A stretch of 10,810 nucleotides of DNA from DATJFH01 sp035495815 (GTDB lineage Bacteria; Acidobacteriota; Terriglobia; Bryobacterales; Bryobacteraceae). Under the pieces are notes generated by a model. That model was not told the DNA's origin and searched no databases. It saw nothing but the letters and a program-made list of their open reading frames with translations. Location: assembly GCA_035495815.1 (NCBI GenBank), contig DATJFH010000037.1:1-10810 (forward strand), written 5' to 3'. Positions 8,110 through 10,810 of this stretch are shown here, one piece after another (the first letter of the stretch is position 1; every line of letters starts with the position of its first letter). A program made the position numbers and the translations under genes.

Positions 8110-8784
8110 ATGGCCGCTAACTACCAAAAGCGATCGAGCAGCGAAACGGAGCCGTCGGCGGATCCGGGGCAGGCGACGTTCAAGATCGTCATCGTCTGTG
8201 GAACCAGCCAGCCGATTCTGGACATTTACCGAATCTTTTTCGATGACGCCGATAAATGCTGCCATCACACCGGCGATTTCGTCGACGCCCTGAGGGCCAG
8301 CCGGCACTTTCTGAGATGCATCGTTTTCGTCGATCAGGACGAGTTGACCGACGAAGGCCGGGCGCAGCTCCGGATCCGAACCGCATTGGGTACGGACCTG
8401 CGGGTGATCCTGCTCGTGCGGGACGCCAGCCTGGCGCGTTTAGCCGACCTGCTGCAACTGGGTTTTGCCGGCTTCCTGCAGCACGATAGCTCCGCCGAAA
8501 CGATCCGCAAAGCGGTCGAGCGCGTGGCGCAGGGTGAGCTGTGGCCGGCCGGAAGCTGACGGCCAGCGCGTCGCGCTCGACGCCCGGCGTCGTCAACGAC
8601 AGCCGCCTCACCTCGCGGGAAAGCGAGATCCTGCGCCGCCTGGCCGAGGGGCATAAGAATCGCCGATGATCTGTTCATCACGCGCGAGACGGTCCGCTAA
8701 CATTTGAGAAGCGCCTATTCCAAGCTCGGATTTCACAACCGCAAGGCGGCCGCCGACATTCTGTTCCGCGAAATCAGGACCTGA
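8110..8784 (+). pseudogene. Decayed NarL/LuxR-family response regulator
   Basis: The intact 5' part (8110-8559, 149 codons) resembles a receiver domain: KIVIVCGTS, IVFVDQDE with D75 at the phospho-acceptor position, VILLVRDAS, and FLQHDSSAETI. The frame then stops at 8557-8559. A LuxR-type helix-turn-helix follows in other frames. LTSRESEILRRLAEGHKN lies at 8607-8660, one base out of register. IADDLFITRETVR then HLRSAYSKLGFHNRKAAADI lies at about 8656-8784, in a third frame, interrupted by TAA at 8698-8700. The joins are consistent with loss of one base near 8550 and of about eight bases near 8655-8664. The receiver also lacks the acidic pair (C30, G31), the Ser/Thr switch residue and the conserved Lys (H125). 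The truncated receiver might still be made, but a DNA-binding regulator cannot be. The ATG 8110 start has only a weak ribosome site. Sequencing error is an alternative for some lesions. Confidence 0.8.
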
Positions 8785-8835
8785 CGCCGGCGCCGGGATT
8801 CGATCAGGTCGCATGCTACACTGCGGTTTAACGGC

Positions 8836-8840
8836 AGGAG
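8836..8840 (+). promoter_or_regulatory. Shine-Dalgarno AGGAG supporting an AUU start
   Basis: AGGAG lies 9 nt upstream of ATT 8850. The frame has a stop at 8829-8831 and no ATG, GTG or TTG between it and GTG 8931. This site is the main evidence for placing the ABC ATPase start at the ATT. Confidence 0.6.
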
Positions 8841-8849
8841 CAGCCAGCC

Positions 8850-9776
8850 ATTCCCGATCCCATCATTCAAGTCGCCGGGCTTACCAAGAGCTACGGCGAA
8901 TTCCAGGCGGTCAAAGGCATCGATTTCGAAGTGCATGCGGGCGAGGTATTCGGACTGCTCGGCCCTAACGGCGCCGGAAAAACCACCACGGTCGAGATTC
9001 TCGAAGGGCTGCGCGCGCGCAGCGGCGGGACCGTTTCGGTTCTGGGATTCGATCCGGGCGCGCAGAGCCGGCAGCTCAAGGACCGGATCGGCGTCTGCCT
9101 GCAATCGACCAATCTTCCGGAAAAGATCAAAGTTCACGAAGCGATCGAGCTTTTCCGCGACCTCTACACCCACACGGTCGACGGCGCCGCGCTGCTGAAG
9201 CGGCTTTCGCTGTGGGAAAAGCGGGATGCGTTCTACGGCCAGCTTTCCGGGGGTCAGAAGCAGAGGCTGGCGCTGGCGCTGGCGATGCTGAACGATCCGC
9301 AATTGCTGTTTCTCGACGAGCCCTCGTCCGGCCTCGACCCGCAGGCGCGTCTGGAGATTCACGAGCTGGTCTCGGCGCTGCGCCGCGAGCAGCGCTCGAT
9401 CCTGATCACCACGCACTACATCGAAGAGGCGGAGAAGCTGTGCGACCGCGTCGCCATCGTGGATGAAGGCCGCATTATCGCCATCGGCCGGCCGCAGGAG
9501 ATTCAGGAGCGGACGCTGGGGCGGTCGGTGATCGAGCTCAGCTGCGAGCAGTCCCTGCCGGACGGCGAGGCATCCGCCTGGCGTGACGCCGGAGAGGCGG
9601 TGTTCAGCGACGACCGCCGCCGGCTGTCGGTGCTGACGACGCATCCGGCGCGCACGCTGATCGACCTGGTGAAGTGGATTGACGGCGCGGGTCTCGATCT
9701 CGCCGATATCCATCTCAAGCGGCCCACGCTCGAAGACGCCTTCATCGAGCTGACCGGCAAGAGCCTGAGGGAGTAG
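8850..9776 (+). CDS. ABC-2 type exporter ATP-binding protein (probable AUU start)
   Basis: This cytoplasmic ATPase powers the adjacent ABC-2 permease and is of the DrrA/CcmA/YadG type. With the start at ATT 8850 it has 308 residues and opens (M)PDPIIQVAGLTKSYGEFQAV, including the A-loop Tyr. Motifs in order are Walker A GPNGAGKT (38-45), the Q-loop Q85, signature LSGGQ (132-136), Walker B LLFLDE (152-157), the D-loop SGLDPQAR, and the H-loop H189 in TTHYIEEAEKLCDR. About 100 C-terminal residues of the usual DrrA extension follow. GTG 8931, the only standard start codon in frame, would remove the first 27 residues, including the A-loop, and is unlikely. The stop lies 3 nt before the permease. 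The substrate is unknown; drug, lipid or peptide export are all possible. The ATPase call is firm, the start moderately so. Confidence 0.93.
   Translation: MPDPIIQVAGLTKSYGEFQAVKGIDFEVHAGEVFGLLGPNGAGKTTTVEILEGLRARSGGTVSVLGFDPGAQSRQLKDRIGVCLQSTNLPEKIKVHEAIELFRDLYTHTVDGAALLKRLSLWEKRDAFYGQLSGGQKQRLALALAMLNDPQLLFLDEPSSGLDPQARLEIHELVSALRREQRSILITTHYIEEAEKLCDRVAIVDEGRIIAIGRPQEIQERTLGRSVIELSCEQSLPDGEASAWRDAGEAVFSDDRRRLSVLTTHPARTLIDLVKWIDGAGLDLADIHLKRPTLEDAFIELTGKSLRE
9767..9773 (+). promoter_or_regulatory. Ribosome binding site for the permease fusion gene
   Basis: GAGGGAG overlaps the last codons of the ATPase gene and lies 6 nt before GTG 9780. It favours that GTG over the in-frame ATG at 9798. 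Confidence 0.6.
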
Positions 9777-9779
9777 CCG

Positions 9780-10810
9780 GTGCGACCCTACCTGGCGATG
9801 ATCAAGATCGACATCCTGCTGGCGTCGCGCGACCGCTCGGTGATTTTTTTCAATTACCTGTTTCCGCTGATCTTCTTCTTCGTGTTTTCGGAGATGATGG
9901 GCGCGAGCCGCAGCGGCGGCGTCAGCAACGTGGTGACCATGGTGCTGACCATCGGGATCCTGGGCAACGGTTTGTGGGGGGCCGGCATGCGCGCCGTGCA
10001 GGAGCGCGAGCAGAACATCCTGCGGCGGTTCAAAGTGACGCCGATTTCGCCGGCGCCGATCCTGGCGGCGTCGATGGTCACCGGGTGGCTGATCTACATT
10101 CCGGCGGTGCTGCTGATCTGCGCGCTGGCGCACTTCATTTACGGCATGGCGATACCGGAGCGGCCGTTCTCGCTGCTGGGGCTGATCACGCTGGGCGTGT
10201 TCGCGTTCCGCTCGATCGGGCTGATCCTGGCGTCGGTCGTCAACAGCGCGCAGGAATCGACCATCGCCATCCAGCTTCTGTACATGCCGATGCTGTTCCT
10301 GAGCGGGGCCACGTTTCCGGTGACGATGCTGCCGGGCTGGGCGCAGGTCGTGGGACAGTTCCTGCCGGCCACCTACCTGGTGACGGGGTTCCAGAGCGTG
10401 TTCCTGCGCAGGGAAGCCCTGGGGCAGAACCTACCGGCGGTGGCGGCGCTGCTGCTGACCATGGCGCTGGCTCTGTTCATCTCGATCCAGATCTTCCGCT
10501 GGGAGAAAGAGGAGGAGCTGCGGCCGTCGGCGCGGCTGTGGCTGCTGGCCGTGCTTTCGCCGTTCGTGGTAATGGGCGCTTATCAGGCGTACAGCCACGA
10601 CCAGAAGAAGAAGGCGGAGCTGTTGTGGCGGGACCTGATGCGCAGCGACACCTTCGTCATTCAGGGCGCGAAGATCTTCACCGGGACGGGAAAGGTAATC
10701 GAGTCCGGAGCCGTGCTGGTGAAGAACGGGAAGATCGAGCGGGTGTACGAGGATGCCTCGCCGGATTTCGGCAAGGGCAAGATCGAGGCGGCGCCGGCGG
10801 AAGGCAAGAC
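9780..10810 (+). CDS. ABC-2 permease fused in frame to an amidohydrolase N-terminus (3' truncated by window edge)
   Basis: The frame runs from GTG 9780 to the window end without a stop (343 full codons). Residues 1-241 are an ordinary ABC-2 permease. An amphipathic N-terminal helix is followed by membrane segments at about 21-40, 49-72, 94-121, 130-154, 161-183 and 219-240. Family-like features include RRFKVTPISP after segment 2, and LYMPMLFLSGATFPVTMLPG. A seventh hydrophobic stretch (253-272, LWLLAVLSPFVVMGAYQAYS) and a charged linker follow. Residues 291-325 (TFVIQGAKIFTGTGKVIESG, then AVLVKNGKIERVYED) match the beta-sandwich start of imidazolonepropionase-like amidohydrolases. The window ends before the expected HxH metal motif. 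The upstream ATPase is its partner. The permease call is firm; the amidohydrolase call rests on about 50 residues. ATG 10638 could be a separate start, but no stop separates the two parts. Confidence 0.85.
   Translation, partial: MRPYLAMIKIDILLASRDRSVIFFNYLFPLIFFFVFSEMMGASRSGGVSNVVTMVLTIGILGNGLWGAGMRAVQEREQNILRRFKVTPISPAPILAASMVTGWLIYIPAVLLICALAHFIYGMAIPERPFSLLGLITLGVFAFRSIGLILASVVNSAQESTIAIQLLYMPMLFLSGATFPVTMLPGWAQVVGQFLPATYLVTGFQSVFLRREALGQNLPAVAALLLTMALALFISIQIFRWEKEEELRPSARLWLLAVLSPFVVMGAYQAYSHDQKKKAELLWRDLMRSDTFVIQGAKIFTGTGKVIESGAVLVKNGKIERVYEDASPDFGKGKIEAAPAEGK

Noticed and set aside
8039..8293. Small + strand ORF overlapping the regulator start
   Set aside because: Its Arg/Ser-rich translation overlaps the receiver domain in another frame with no ribosome site.
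8931..8933. GTG as start of the ABC ATPase
   Set aside because: It would remove the N-terminal strand and A-loop Tyr and has no Shine-Dalgarno; ATT 8850 fits better.
8733..10133. Long minus-strand ORF opposite the ABC transporter genes
   Set aside because: It is antisense to strongly recognisable ATPase and permease sequence, rich in Arg/Gln/His, and matches no family; it is a GC-rich shadow. The same holds for the long minus ORFs at 903-1730, 1755-2810, 3083-4333, 4876-5562 and 6097-7308.

Overview
The window is a GC-rich, densely packed bacterial segment with every gene on the + strand and gaps mostly under 50 nt. Gene content (MacB-like efflux genes, a Gly-rich adaptor, an endonuclease-type MutL, an ABC-2 exporter running into an amidohydrolase) suggests a Gram-negative organism. 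Acidobacteriota of the Solibacter/Bryobacter kind would fit, but that is recalled style rather than a demonstrated placement.

Region 1 (1-5991) is a tripartite efflux operon. It holds the 3' part of an HlyD/MacA-type periplasmic adaptor (1-1059), a second larger adaptor with a Gly/Pro-rich insertion of about 210 residues (1101-3077), a MacB/FtsX-type permease without an ATPase domain (3080-4327), and a TolC-type outer-membrane factor (4339-5991). The matching ATPase is not in the window and probably lies upstream. Together they would carry substrate from the inner membrane or periplasm to the outside.

Region 2 (5995-7938) is mutL, starting 3 nt after the TolC stop, so it looks co-transcribed with the efflux genes. 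It has an intact GHKL ATPase and the C-terminal metal-dependent endonuclease motifs.

Region 3 (7939-8849) holds a 20-nt near-palindrome and then a decayed NarL/LuxR-type response regulator (8110-8784). The HTH half of that gene is broken by two frame changes and a stop.

Region 4 (8850-10810) is an ABC-2 export pair. The ATPase appears to start at a rare AUU codon behind a good Shine-Dalgarno. The following permease (GTG at 9780) stays open to the end of the window and, after a seventh hydrophobic segment, continues in frame into the N-terminal part of a metal-dependent amidohydrolase. This permease-amidohydrolase fusion is the most unusual feature. No RNA genes, CRISPR arrays, insertion sequences or T-tract terminators were seen.
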